Assembly (NCBI RefSeq): GCF_024733555.1
Contig: NZ_JANIOF010000001.1
Location: 806,001-870,000 of the forward strand
Direction: 5' to 3'
Origin: Paenibacillus sp. SC116
Lineage (GTDB): Bacteria > Bacillota > Bacilli > Paenibacillales > Paenibacillaceae
DNA length: 64,000 bases
Shown here: piece after piece, positions 1 to 8,067 of the stretch
Layout of the letters: each line of letters opens with the position of its first letter
Numbering within the stretch: position 1 is the stretch's first letter
Program-made: the position numbers and the translations under genes
Notes under the pieces: generated by a model
Told to the model about the DNA's origin: nothing
Databases searched by the model: none
The model's input: only the letters and a program-made list of their open reading frames with translations

Positions 1-342
1 TCCCCTCGCATACAGAAAGCCCCTCACATCGCATCGACAATGCGTTGAAGGCAAGAGACCTTCTTCTATTTTATCGTCGCACCATCCGACAATAATCAAC
101 TTTATTCACTTATCTATGATAATAGTTTACATGATTAATCATTTTAGGGAAAGCAACGCCAATAGGGATTTGCATGTACGCATACATGATTGATAATCAT
201 CAGCACTATTATGTTCTCCAAACAACGCTCCTATTTATTTCTCTCCATAATGAACACAGATAAGTGAATCGTCGCCATCTTGCTCAGCAAAGCAAAAAAG
301 GAAGCCAATCAACGAAGATCAGCTCCCTGCACCAAAACTTTT
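1..342. other. No gene recognised at the window edge
   Basis: AT-rich stretch without a convincing start codon or ribosome site on either strand. Stops are frequent in all frames. It lies downstream of the truncated kinase at 343-612, so it could contain decayed remains of that gene's C-terminal half, but no kinase motif such as an HGD catalytic loop was found in it. Confidence 0.4.
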
Positions 343-612
343 TTACATAAAATCATGTGTGCGATAAAACGTTGGCGTATGTATGCCATTATTACGATAT
401 GTACGAGCTAAGTACGCCCACCCGTCAATTTTCTCATTGCTCGTATATGGATTGCTGTAGCATTTCAATACAATCGGGCCATTTTGCACCGTGTTAACGA
501 TCGCAACATATCGATACTCATCTTCCCAACTGTTATCGATAATCCGAAATGATTCAATCATGTCTTCATAATAGAACTGCAACAGATACTCCAATTGCTT
601 TTCAGTAATCAT
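343..612 (-). pseudogene. Truncated phosphotransferase (APH-type) N-lobe fragment
   Basis: 89 codons starting at the ATG of MITEKQLEYL, which has a GGGAGG ribosome site 9 nt upstream; an upstream in-frame start at 645 lacks one. The sequence resembles the N-terminal lobe of aminoglycoside/choline-type phosphotransferases: a lysine in 'GPIVLKCYSN' where the ATP-binding Lys sits, then 'IDGWAYLARTYRNNGIHTP'. These enzymes are normally 300-350 residues. Here the frame stops right after the N-lobe, and the catalytic HxD and DFG-like motifs are absent. It is most likely a decayed gene; a real short protein cannot be excluded. The family call rests on motif resemblance only. Confidence 0.5.
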
Positions 613-651
613 CCTATCTTTCCTCCCACACTCGAACGATACCAAAATGTT

Positions 652-1182
652 TTAGCCCTGAGAAGTATGATTATGATAAAGATAGGAGGGATGCTGTAAA
701 CCCGTTGGCGGATAATACTCATCATGTGTATATGTAAACCCGAGCTTTTGTAATAATTTTTTGGAGTCTTTATTCTCAGGATTATGTCCCGCAAATAAAT
801 CGACGGCTTTTATTTCATTAAATGCATATGCAATCGTTGCTTCTGCTGCCTCACCGGCATAGCCTTTTCCCCACTGTGTACGCTTCAGATGGAACCCTAG
901 TTCATATATACCTTTATCTAGCTGATAAGGCTGTAACCCACAACACCCAACAAATTCACCTGTTTCCAGCTCGAATAATGGCCAATATTGAACGTCATAC
1001 AGCTGCTCCTGCCTAATTTCTTTCCTTAATCGCTCCTGCACTTGCAATTCTGTAAACACTCCGGTGGCTGAGATATGGATTGTTACTTCCGGATCTCCCC
1101 ATAAAGATGCAGCCAATTTACCATCCTCTTCTGTCCAGCGAGAAAAACCGAGTCGTTCTGTTTGAAGAAAATATGTTCTCAT
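652..1182 (-). CDS. GNAT family N-acetyltransferase (RimJ/RimL type)
   Basis: 176 residues, the normal size for a RimJ/RimL-like GNAT domain. The opening 'TERLGFSRWTEED' is the usual first strand and helix. The acetyl-CoA pyrophosphate loop is visible as 'QWGKGYAGEA' (about residues 103-112), followed by 'NPENKDSKKLLQKLGF', the conserved motif B region. It should transfer an acetyl group from acetyl-CoA to an amine in the cytoplasm; the acceptor (protein N-terminus or small molecule) cannot be told. It stands as a single gene between the truncated kinase and the mod terminator. No membrane or signal segment is seen. Confidence 0.85.
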   Translation of the reverse strand: MRTYFLQTERLGFSRWTEEDGKLAASLWGDPEVTIHISATGVFTELQVQERLRKEIRQEQLYDVQYWPLFELETGEFVGCCGLQPYQLDKGIYELGFHLKRTQWGKGYAGEAAEATIAYAFNEIKAVDLFAGHNPENKDSKKLLQKLGFTYTHDEYYPPTGLQHPSYLYHNHTSQG

Positions 1183-1243
1183 CGTAGTATCCTTCCTTCA
1201 CCTATGAGTAAGTTACATATGATGCTATTTTACACCAAACAAA

Positions 1244-1274
1244 GAAAAAACACCCACAATCAATGATTGGGGTG
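1244..1274 (-). terminator. Rho-independent terminator of modAB
   Basis: Read on the minus strand: a CACCC/GGGTG hairpin with AATCA/TGATT extension followed by a run of six T. It lies 24 nt after the modB stop. Confidence 0.8.
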
Positions 1275-1297
1275 CTCGATCTATCATTTAAATAATC

Positions 1298-1972
1298 TTA
1301 TTGCGGTTTACGTCTAGCTATCAACAGCATTAGAAAGGATATAACAATCATGGAGCAGGTCCATGCCCAAGCCAGAGCCATATTTCCTGAGTCTACCGCG
1401 ACATAAATGGCAGTCGGTATCGTTTGAGTTTTGCCTGGTATATTACCAGCAATCATCAATGTTGCACCAAACTCGCCAAGGCTCCTAGCAAATCCAAGTA
1501 TGCACGAGGTTATAAAGGATGAAAAAACTAACGGAAAGCTAATATAACGAAATACTTGCCACTCGTTCGCCCCAATTGACCGTCCAGCATCCTCTAAATC
1601 TCGATCAATAGAAGTAAGAGCTACTTTCATTGTTTGATACACTAGCGGAAATGCAACCACAATAGATGCTACAACAGCTGCCCACCAAGTGAACAGGATC
1701 GGTTCTGTAAATACTGACTCTATGTATCGTCCTAACCAACTCTTTCTCCCCAATACGACTAAGAGGAGAAAACCAACTACAGTCGGAGGCAGCACAAGCG
1801 GAAGCATAAACGCAGTCTCCAGCAGCAGCTTGCCGCGAAATGTCTTACGTGACATCCACCATGCCACGCTTACCCCTAGCATGACTGCTACAATACTAGA
1901 AATAAGAGCTACTTGCAAAGAAAGTCGGATTGGCGCCCAGAATGCGGGCCAATTGATGTCTGTCATCATCAT
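1298..1972 (-). CDS. modB: Molybdate ABC transporter permease ModB
   Basis: 224 residues, the standard ModB length, with five to six hydrophobic segments. The inner-membrane transporter loop is 'SIGANEWQVFRYISFPLVFSSFITSCILGFARSLGEFG' in two parts: the EAA-like 'SIGANEWQVF' and the ModB/CysT-type 'RSLGEFGATLMIAGN'. It forms the membrane channel for molybdate or tungstate taken from ModA. The start overlaps the modA stop in an ATGA, so translation is coupled. Three ATG codons sit in a row at the start (MMMTD), leaving a small start ambiguity. No modC ATPase gene follows; a terminator comes directly after, so the ATPase must be encoded elsewhere or shared. Confidence 0.92.
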   Translation of the reverse strand: MMMTDINWPAFWAPIRLSLQVALISSIVAVMLGVSVAWWMSRKTFRGKLLLETAFMLPLVLPPTVVGFLLLVVLGRKSWLGRYIESVFTEPILFTWWAAVVASIVVAFPLVYQTMKVALTSIDRDLEDAGRSIGANEWQVFRYISFPLVFSSFITSCILGFARSLGEFGATLMIAGNIPGKTQTIPTAIYVAVDSGNMALAWAWTCSMIVISFLMLLIARRKPQ

Positions 1973-2811
1973 TTAGGAATCGAAAATCCGTACTTCACGA
2001 ACACATCAAGTGCTTCTTTTGATTGCAAGTACGTATAGAACGCTTCCGTTTCCTTACTATGCTTCGTAGACTTTACGATTCCAACAGGATATTGAACTGG
2101 TGAATAGCTATTAGGATCGACTGGAAAAGCAATTTTCACTTTAGAAGAAGTTAACGCATCTGTTTTATAAACAAACCCAGCATCCACATTTTCCGTTTCA
2201 ACATATTGAAGCACTTGCCTTACATCTTTTGCTTGTACTGTTTTAGCTTGCAGCGGCTCCCATAGTTGCGCATATGTAAGTGCTTCTTTCGCATAATTGC
2301 CAGCGGGTACACTTTCCGGAATGCCGATCGCTAACTTCTTCACATCTTCTTTCTTGAAATCTTCAAGACTTTCAAGTGTTGTATTCGCTTCTTTTGGAAC
2401 AATGACAACCAATTCATTGCTTAATAATGTGCGCTGTTGATTCGTATCGATGAGTGCCTTGTCTACGAGTGCTTTCATATTTTTAGGTGCAGCTGATAGA
2501 AACAAATCAGCAGGTGCCCCCTGCTCAATCTGCTGCTGCAAGGCCCCCGAAGCTCCAAAGTTAAAATTCAATTTGATGTTTGGATGTGCAGCTTCATAGG
2601 ATTTTTGTATCTCGGTTAATGCATCGGTCAAACTTGCAGCCGCCGATATCGTTAACTCTACTTTCTCTAACTTGTTCGAGCTATCCTGGCTCACCTGTGA
2701 TTGGGTGTTATCATTTGCTGTGGGTGTTTGTTTCTCCGTACATCCTACAATCCATACCATACTTAACAAGAGCAGTAATAAGATCATGCTAGACTTCATC
2801 ATTCTATTCAT
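1969..2811 (-). CDS. modA: Molybdate ABC transporter substrate-binding lipoprotein ModA
   Basis: 280 residues. The N-terminus is a lipoprotein signal with a leucine-rich core and the lipobox 'IVGC', so the mature protein is tethered to the outer face of the membrane through that cysteine. The ModA signature follows: 'LTISAAASLTDALTEIQKSY' and 'NFGASGALQQQIEQGAPADLF', the loops that bind the oxyanion. AAAGGAG lies 7 nt before the ATG. First gene of the modAB unit, divergent from the regulator at 2978. The five 10-bp repeats upstream overlap its ribosome-site region and suggest control by that regulator. Confidence 0.93.
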   Translation of the reverse strand: MNRMMKSSMILLLLLLSMVWIVGCTEKQTPTANDNTQSQVSQDSSNKLEKVELTISAAASLTDALTEIQKSYEAAHPNIKLNFNFGASGALQQQIEQGAPADLFLSAAPKNMKALVDKALIDTNQQRTLLSNELVVIVPKEANTTLESLEDFKKEDVKKLAIGIPESVPAGNYAKEALTYAQLWEPLQAKTVQAKDVRQVLQYVETENVDAGFVYKTDALTSSKVKIAFPVDPNSYSPVQYPVGIVKSTKHSKETEAFYTYLQSKEALDVFVKYGFSIPK

Positions 2812-2820
2812 TCTGCCACT

Positions 2821-2870
2821 CCTTTAATTATGTTTAGTTATATTTAGTTATAATTAGATATAAATATACA
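2821..2870. promoter_or_regulatory. Five helically phased 10-bp repeats upstream of modA
   Basis: Five consecutive decamers end in similar cores: ..AATTA, ..AGTTA (TGTTTAGTTA), ..AGTTA (TATTTAGTTA), ..AGATA (TAATTAGATA), ..ATACA. A 10-bp period puts every copy on the same DNA face. The tract begins at the modA ribosome site and lies within the 166-bp intergenic region shared with the divergent regulator, so it is a candidate operator. Which protein binds it is inference. Confidence 0.5.
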
Positions 2871-2977
2871 CAGCCTCTTATGAAACTGTAAAGGTATATA
2901 TGGAAAAATGAACAACGCATTATGTTACAATAAATCTACATTCACGAACGGAAGTACATTGCACAAGGAGGATTGCC

Positions 2978-3928
2978 GTGTCCAGCCATATATCCTATAC
3001 GACTGAAGAAATTGCTAATCTATTAAAGGTGTCCAAGCTCACCGTCTATGACTTGATCAAGAAAGGCGAACTGCCCTCTTACCGGGTTGGGAAGCAGATG
3101 CGAGTTGATGCTGAAGATTTGGAGTCCTATAAGCAGCGTGCCAAAGGAGTTGTTAGATCGTCACAACCGATCCAAGCTCAGTCATCGTTACCTGCAACAT
3201 CGCAAGTTCTCACTTCTGGGGCTCGACCTATCATTATTACAGGACAAGATATAAGTCTTGATATTCTTGCCCGGCATATCGAGCGAAACGTTTCAGGAGT
3301 ACGCCCCCTGCGTGCTTACAGTGGCAGTATGGATAGCCTCATTGCCATGTATCGTGGTGAATCGGATATCGTCAGTACGCATTTATTGGATGGGGACTCA
3401 GGTGAGTACAACCTTCCCTATATACGCAGAGTGCTTGTTAGTTCTTCCTATGTGGTGGTCAATTTGCTTACAAGATGGGCTGGAATGTTTGTTCAAAAAG
3501 GAAATCCTCTCAATCTCAACAGCTGGGCGGATTTGAATCAGCCAGGGTTGAAAATGGTTAATCGCGAGAAAGGTTCAGGAGCACGCGTACTGCTGGATGA
3601 GCAATTGCGACTGCATGGTATTCAAGCAAGTCAAATTGCAGGATATGACTCAGAAGCGTCTAATCACATCGGCGTTGCTAGCAAAGTCGCATCAGGCGAA
3701 GCACATGTCGGGGTTGGAATTGAGAAAGCAGCTGCAATCGTAAGCAATGTAGATTTTATTCCTTTGATTCAAGAGCGCTATGATCTTGTCCTTATGAAAA
3801 AGGCAGAAAATCGGCATTGGATTGAATCGGTCATTACTATTCTACAATCAGAGGAGTTCCAAAATGAACTCCGTGCGATCGGCGGATATGATCTGTCTCT
3901 TACGGGTCAAGTGTTGTATGAGATTTAA
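2978..3928 (+). CDS. Helix-turn-helix (MerR/excisionase-like) regulator with periplasmic-binding-protein-like sensor domain
   Basis: 316 residues from a GTG start with AAGGAGG 6-7 nt upstream. Residues 4-58 form a small winged HTH of the excisionase type ('YTTEEIANLLKVSKLTVYDL', 'GELPSYRVGKQMRV'). After a polar linker (about 60-85), residues 88-300 resemble the soluble PBP-like domain (PF12727 type) also found in ModE-like proteins ('GSMDSLIAMYRGESDI', 'MVNREKGSGARVLLDEQL', 'GVGIEKAAAI'). Such proteins sense an oxyanion and regulate molybdate or tungstate uptake. Its position divergent from modAB supports that role. There is no signal peptide, so it acts in the cytoplasm. Specific ligand not shown. 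Confidence 0.85.
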   Translation: MSSHISYTTEEIANLLKVSKLTVYDLIKKGELPSYRVGKQMRVDAEDLESYKQRAKGVVRSSQPIQAQSSLPATSQVLTSGARPIIITGQDISLDILARHIERNVSGVRPLRAYSGSMDSLIAMYRGESDIVSTHLLDGDSGEYNLPYIRRVLVSSSYVVVNLLTRWAGMFVQKGNPLNLNSWADLNQPGLKMVNREKGSGARVLLDEQLRLHGIQASQIAGYDSEASNHIGVASKVASGEAHVGVGIEKAAAIVSNVDFIPLIQERYDLVLMKKAENRHWIESVITILQSEEFQNELRAIGGYDLSLTGQVLYEI

Positions 3929-3955
3929 GTTCGGCTAAGGTTTGTTTATAACACA

Positions 3956-3994
3956 AACACTCCTTCCTATTAGTAAGGAAGGAGTGTTATTTCT
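3956..3994 (+). terminator. Strong terminator after the mod regulator
   Basis: A 13-bp perfect stem (AACACTCCTTCCT with its complement, 3956-3968 and 3976-3988), 7-nt loop, then a T-rich tail. Confidence 0.8.
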
Positions 3995-4125
3995 AATTGA
4001 ACCTACATTTAAAACAAACTCCTCTGTGAGTATAAACACAAAGGCTGTAATAGGTTTATACAATTCATATATGCACAACTTTGAAAACATTTACTGATCA
4101 TATATTTAGGCTGAATCTATTAATT

Positions 4126-4248
4126 TTATCGTGTATCCCAATCATGCTTTCCACCTAGAATTGTAATTTCTCCACCTATACCGGAACCGGAAGTTACTGA
4201 GAGAACTAAAAAAGCTGCAAAAATCAGTTTAAAGTACCGTGTTTTCAT
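4126..4248 (-). CDS. Small secreted propeptide, candidate quorum-sensing signal (NprX/Phr-like)
   Basis: A 40-codon gene. GGAGGAG lies 8 nt before the ATG. The product has a basic start (MKTRYFK), a hydrophobic segment (LIFAAFLVLSV), a small-residue stretch (TSGSGIGG) and the polar C-terminal tail 'LGGKHDWDTR'. This is the plan of RRNPP signal precursors (Phr, NprX, PapR): exported by Sec, trimmed outside, and the last 5-9 residues re-imported through Opp to bind the receptor. It lies 93 bp downstream of, and co-oriented with, the XRE/TPR receptor gene, the same order as nprR-nprX. The role is inferred from architecture and position. The mature peptide boundary is unknown; the C-terminal 5-8 residues are the best guess. 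Confidence 0.75.
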   Translation of the reverse strand: MKTRYFKLIFAAFLVLSVTSGSGIGGEITILGGKHDWDTR

Positions 4249-4341
4249 TTAAGATCTCCTCCAACTGATAGAGTTAATTACAGCATCTGCTCTTACTTTC
4301 AATTCCATATTAATTAATGCCTTTAGTCCGGCCATAATTAC

Positions 4342-5622
4342 CTATTTATTTTCATTACAAAGTGCATAAAAGTTCTCTATTTTCTCTATGGTAGCTGAAT
4401 TCATCATCTGCTTACTCTCTCGGTACAATCTAAACAGTAATCTCATGCAGTTACGCTCGTTTTTCATATCGTCTATTTGAGCATATCTATAAGCGCTTTC
4501 CATATAATTATTTGCAGCTAGATTAACCTCATTAACTGCGGAGTAATAATTTCCTATGAGCTTGTACAATCTAGCTAATTCTGTAGATTCCAGAGGCGTA
4601 TGATAAGAGACAGCATTAATTCTATCTTCATAATTCAATAGTTGTTTAACTTCTAGAAAATTGTCTGTCTCTAAATAAAACGAGATAAACTCATTGATAA
4701 CATGAATGATAAAATCTTCGCTACATTTATCAAGACATTCTTGAAACTGAGCAGTTGCAAGCTCCTGTTTTCCCTTTTTTACATTTAACATAGCTGTTAG
4801 TAATCTAACGTTATCCGGGACAATGGATTGAGGATATTTCTTATATTGGGATAAATACTTTTGTGATGTTTCATAATCACCTATATAATAATAAGCATCT
4901 TGCAAGATACCAATAGCTTTAATCTTAAGCTTACTATCAGTATGATCATGATTGACCACCAGACTGCATAGCTTAATGCTCTCTTCAAATAAACATAAGC
5001 TATATGCATGTACCCCTAGCTTATAATAGGTGTCGAGGCGCTCTTCCATCGAAAGTAGATTGATATAATTAAGTATGTATTTACCTGATTGAAATGTTGC
5101 ATTTAACTTACTAAAGTCATTCCGTTCGATAGAGTATTTCTGGTATAAACCTTTAGCAATGAAGGGCATAATTCCGTGTTCACGGCAGTAATCGATGATA
5201 AGCTGATATAACGTTAGTTTAATGAAGGTGTCTCGCATTGAAGCTGTAGCGTGATAAAGTCTTTCTACAACATCATAACTGTCTTCGCGATCAGACTCAA
5301 GGAATTTGCTTGCAATATCTATGATGAGGGATATTGGACTGGAGAGAGAGATTGCCTCTTCTAACATCATTAAAAGAGTATCGGGTCTACGTTCGACCCC
5401 AATATATAGTCCAATGTATTCATTGTATGGAATACCAAGTGCTGATGCAAGCATTTTTATCGTCTGAAACTCTGGCTTTTTTACCTCTCCATTTTCAATT
5501 TTGGAGATGGTTCCTTTACTCACGCCTGAGAGATTTGCTAGTTCGGTCAACGTTAGTCTCGCTATAAGCCGATACTGTTGAATCAAATCTCCAAACGTTA
5601 GTAGAGTGATACAACCACTCAT
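4342..5622 (-). CDS. XRE-family HTH regulator with TPR domain (RRNPP/NprR-like peptide receptor)
   Basis: 426 residues, close to NprR (about 423) and longer than PlcR (about 285). Residues about 9-65 are a Cro/C1-type HTH ('LTLTELANLSGVSKGTISKI', 'KPEFQTIKMLASALGI'). Residues about 95-420 are helical repeats with TPR-like spacing ('YYKLGVHAYSLCLFEESIKL', 'GILQDAYYYIGDYETSQKYL', 'LARLYKLIGNYYSAVNEVNL'). In this family an imported peptide binds the TPR groove and changes DNA binding. The small gene at 4126-4248 immediately downstream would encode the cognate peptide. No secretion signal. Targets unknown; autoregulation and control of the peptide gene are typical. An AGAGGATG ribosome site precedes the ATG. 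Confidence 0.85.
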   Translation of the reverse strand: MSGCITLLTFGDLIQQYRLIARLTLTELANLSGVSKGTISKIENGEVKKPEFQTIKMLASALGIPYNEYIGLYIGVERRPDTLLMMLEEAISLSSPISLIIDIASKFLESDREDSYDVVERLYHATASMRDTFIKLTLYQLIIDYCREHGIMPFIAKGLYQKYSIERNDFSKLNATFQSGKYILNYINLLSMEERLDTYYKLGVHAYSLCLFEESIKLCSLVVNHDHTDSKLKIKAIGILQDAYYYIGDYETSQKYLSQYKKYPQSIVPDNVRLLTAMLNVKKGKQELATAQFQECLDKCSEDFIIHVINEFISFYLETDNFLEVKQLLNYEDRINAVSYHTPLESTELARLYKLIGNYYSAVNEVNLAANNYMESAYRYAQIDDMKNERNCMRLLFRLYRESKQMMNSATIEKIENFYALCNENK

Positions 5623-5894
5623 CTTTCATTCACATCCTCTACTATTATATGAGCTGCTCACCTACAACTACAATAATGATTAGAAATATGACTATAAAGA
5701 TGCACATTGACTTTTCATAGACGATTCGGGGAACATAAGATGTGTCCGTGCGCGGCAATTATTTACATATATTAGATTATAGCTTGATTTTACCAAGTGT
5801 CAAATAAAACTAGCTCGAAATTCGTAACAAATCGCGAAACAAAAAGACCGCTCGACTTTAATCGACCAATCTCCCGATTTTAGTACATTTTTCT

Positions 5895-6209
5895 TCATAT
5901 ACTACCATGTACATTATTCAAGTGTATCATAGCCTGTTCCTTGAGTTCAATTTCGATTTTGTCACCGAGCTGTACATATGGAATCGTTTTTGATGTATCT
6001 TTCATTAAGGATTGAAAGAGTTCAGCATGATTAGGTTGTTCGGTAGACTGAATAAGCCTAGATTTTGTAGTGGGATTGATTAAAGGAGTCACTGTTGTAA
6101 TCGACATTTCAGCTAGATCCGATGTGGAATCTCCACTATTTATTCCATTACTGCAAGCAGTAAGAATGAAAACAAATATGCTAAGAGGTATAAGAAGCAT
6201 TTTTTTCAT
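5895..6209 (-). CDS. Small lipoprotein of unknown function, possibly truncated
   Basis: 104 residues if started at MKKMLLIPL. A longer frame up to 6278 runs through the brnQ terminator hairpin and is unlikely. The N-terminus is a lipoprotein signal with lipobox 'LTAC', so the protein should be membrane-anchored outside. The rest is polar and Thr/Ser-rich, ending in 'QLGDKIEIELKEQAMIHLNN'. The ribosome site is weak (GGGTCCGC). The ending is abrupt, and the neighbouring frame continues briefly (GTGYDTLE then stop), so a 3' frameshift is possible. No family was recognised. Confidence 0.55.
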   Translation of the reverse strand: MKKMLLIPLSIFVFILTACSNGINSGDSTSDLAEMSITTVTPLINPTTKSRLIQSTEQPNHAELFQSLMKDTSKTIPYVQLGDKIEIELKEQAMIHLNNVHGSI

Positions 6210-6240
6210 TTGAGCGGACCCAGCAACTATCGCTGCAATA

Positions 6241-6283
6241 TAAAAAATGGCGATACAGATTACGCTCTGTACCGCCATTTTTT
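6241..6283. terminator. Bidirectional terminator between brnQ and the lipoprotein gene
   Basis: A long inverted repeat (AAAAAATGGCG..TACAGA / TCTGTA..CGCCATTTTTT) with T runs on both strands. It ends brnQ transcripts 64 nt after the stop. Confidence 0.85.
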
Positions 6284-6346
6284 CGTGCGCTGTTTATGCA
6301 ATTTCGACAGTGAAAACACTCCAACTGCTGCATTTCCACAAGTACC

Positions 6347-7660
6347 TTATCTTTGTTTCAACTTTCCGAACATGTAACCTAGCAAACCGCCGACAAGCGC
6401 TGGCACAACCCAGCCAATTCCCTCTTTATACAACGGAAGATAGCTTAACACGTCTGTCACCGCACCTACAGGAATTTCAGCAGCCTTTAGACCATCGAAT
6501 AGACTGATCACTACCGTCCCTATTAATGCTCCAACATATACGGAGGAGCGTCCACCGAATAGCTTGTTGAACAGAGACAACACGATCAACACGATTGCAA
6601 TTGGATACATAACCATCAATGCTGGAATCGAGATTGAAATAATACGGTTCAAGCCCAAGTTTGCAACAAGTAATCCAATTAGACAGATGAGGAACGTAAT
6701 CCCATTGAAGCTGATTCGTTTCGTCAAAGATGAAAAGTACTGACTACATGCGGAAACGAGTCCGATACAAGTTGTAAGACAAGCAAGTGTTACGATAACA
6801 GCTAGTAGAATTAAGCCAAATGGACCGAACAGCTCTTGTACCGCAAGTGTGAGAAGCTGACCGCCATTCGCTACCTGTCCAAATGCTTCAACACTAGTCA
6901 TGCCGATGTAACCAAGCGCTACATAGACCAACGTCAAACCGATACCAGCGATAATGCCGGCTTGGATCGTAGCTTTCGTGATTGCCCGTTTATCCTGTAC
7001 ACCTTTATCTCGAATCGCATTAATCACGATTAAGCCAAATGCGAGAGCTGCAATCGCATCTAATGTCAAGTAACCTTCCATAAAACCTTTAAATCCAGGA
7101 GAAGTGACATACTCTCCAACTGCAGGCTGTACATCGCCTAATGGATTCATAACTGCAGCGATGAACAAGGCAGTGATAGATAGTAACAGCAAAGGTGTCA
7201 AAATGTTACCGACCCATACAACTAGTTTCGATGGATTCAAACTTAATACATAGACGACAGCAAAGAAGATGAGCGAATACAAAAACAGAATCCAACTGCT
7301 CGACTGGAGCGATTCCGGAACAAAGGGCTGTGCCCCCATCTCGAACGATACGTTCGTAACACGCGGAATAGCCATCAATGGTCCAAGCATAATATATACG
7401 GCAATAGCGAATATAACGCCGAACTTTGGATGCACTTGTTGTGCCAACTGCTGCATATTTTTGCCCGTAATCCCGATTGTAATGATCGTTAGCAATGGCA
7501 ATCCAACACCGGTCAAAATAAATCCGAACATCGCCATGACGAACTGTTCACCGGACTGTTGACCCAATACCGGAGGAAAAATTAAGTTTCCTGCTCCGAA
7601 AAATAATGAAAATAACATAAGGCCAATAAAGAAAGTGTGTGATTTGGATAATGATTGCAT
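6347..7660 (-). CDS. brnQ: Branched-chain amino acid transport system II carrier protein BrnQ
   Basis: 437 residues with about 12 hydrophobic segments. The start is typical of BrnQ/LIVCS carriers ('GLMLFSLFFGAGNLIFPP', then 'GQQSGEQF'), and 'IPRVTNVSFEMG' is a conserved internal loop. It imports leucine, isoleucine and valine with Na+ or H+ across the cytoplasmic membrane. It is preceded by a T-box leader on the same strand, so expression should rise when the matching tRNA is uncharged. It is a monocistronic unit closed by the terminator at 6241-6283. Confidence 0.95.
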   Translation of the reverse strand: MQSLSKSHTFFIGLMLFSLFFGAGNLIFPPVLGQQSGEQFVMAMFGFILTGVGLPLLTIITIGITGKNMQQLAQQVHPKFGVIFAIAVYIMLGPLMAIPRVTNVSFEMGAQPFVPESLQSSSWILFLYSLIFFAVVYVLSLNPSKLVVWVGNILTPLLLLSITALFIAAVMNPLGDVQPAVGEYVTSPGFKGFMEGYLTLDAIAALAFGLIVINAIRDKGVQDKRAITKATIQAGIIAGIGLTLVYVALGYIGMTSVEAFGQVANGGQLLTLAVQELFGPFGLILLAVIVTLACLTTCIGLVSACSQYFSSLTKRISFNGITFLICLIGLLVANLGLNRIISISIPALMVMYPIAIVLIVLSLFNKLFGGRSSVYVGALIGTVVISLFDGLKAAEIPVGAVTDVLSYLPLYKEGIGWVVPALVGGLLGYMFGKLKQR

Positions 7661-7721
7661 GATGGTCCCCCCTAGTTGTCTCTTTCTATATTATCCATTC
7701 ATTGCCAACTTAATGAAAAAC

Positions 7722-8005
7722 AAAAAATCCGCCCCTCGAAAGGGACGGATTATATTCCGCGTTACCACCCATTTTCATCTGATACAACAATCGATCACAT
7801 TGGTACCAAATGCACTTTGCCACGTATATGCTACGTGCTCCTGATAACGGTAGATAACCGGCATAGCTTACAGCGATTCTGTTCAGCTATGCTTCTCAAA
7901 GATGACTTCGTCCATGTATCGAACGTTGGCTTGCAGCAATTACACCAACTCTCTGAAGATCGGATAACATGACCTACTTGTTCTCGTCAATGAAGTTAAC
8001 ACTAA
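7722..8005 (-). ncRNA. T-box riboswitch of brnQ (probably Ile, ATC specifier)
   Basis: On the minus strand the conserved T-box core GGGTGGTAACGCGG (7757-7770) precedes the terminator stem AATCCGTCCC/GGGGCGGATT followed by six T (7722-7750). Upstream are stem I elements (AGAGAGTTGG.., a distal loop with TGCTGCAAG) and a GCATAGC/GCTATGC hairpin. The likely specifier is ATC at 7901-7903, read in 'GTCATCTTTGAG', which would match isoleucine tRNA and fits a branched-chain carrier. The core and terminator are certain. The specifier is inferred by position; the 5' boundary is approximate. Confidence 0.85.
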
Positions 8006-8067
8006 GAAGTTTGTACTTATTTTACATGATGTGATCGTGAAGTCAATGTACATTTTTTTACAGTAAT

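Noticed and set aside
5830-5880. Possible hairpin with TCGACTTTAATCGA upstream of the peptide receptor gene
   Set aside because: The stem is short and has no clear T tail; too weak to call.
6210-6278. N-terminal extension of the small lipoprotein
   Set aside because: It would read through the brnQ terminator hairpin and place the lipoprotein signal internally.
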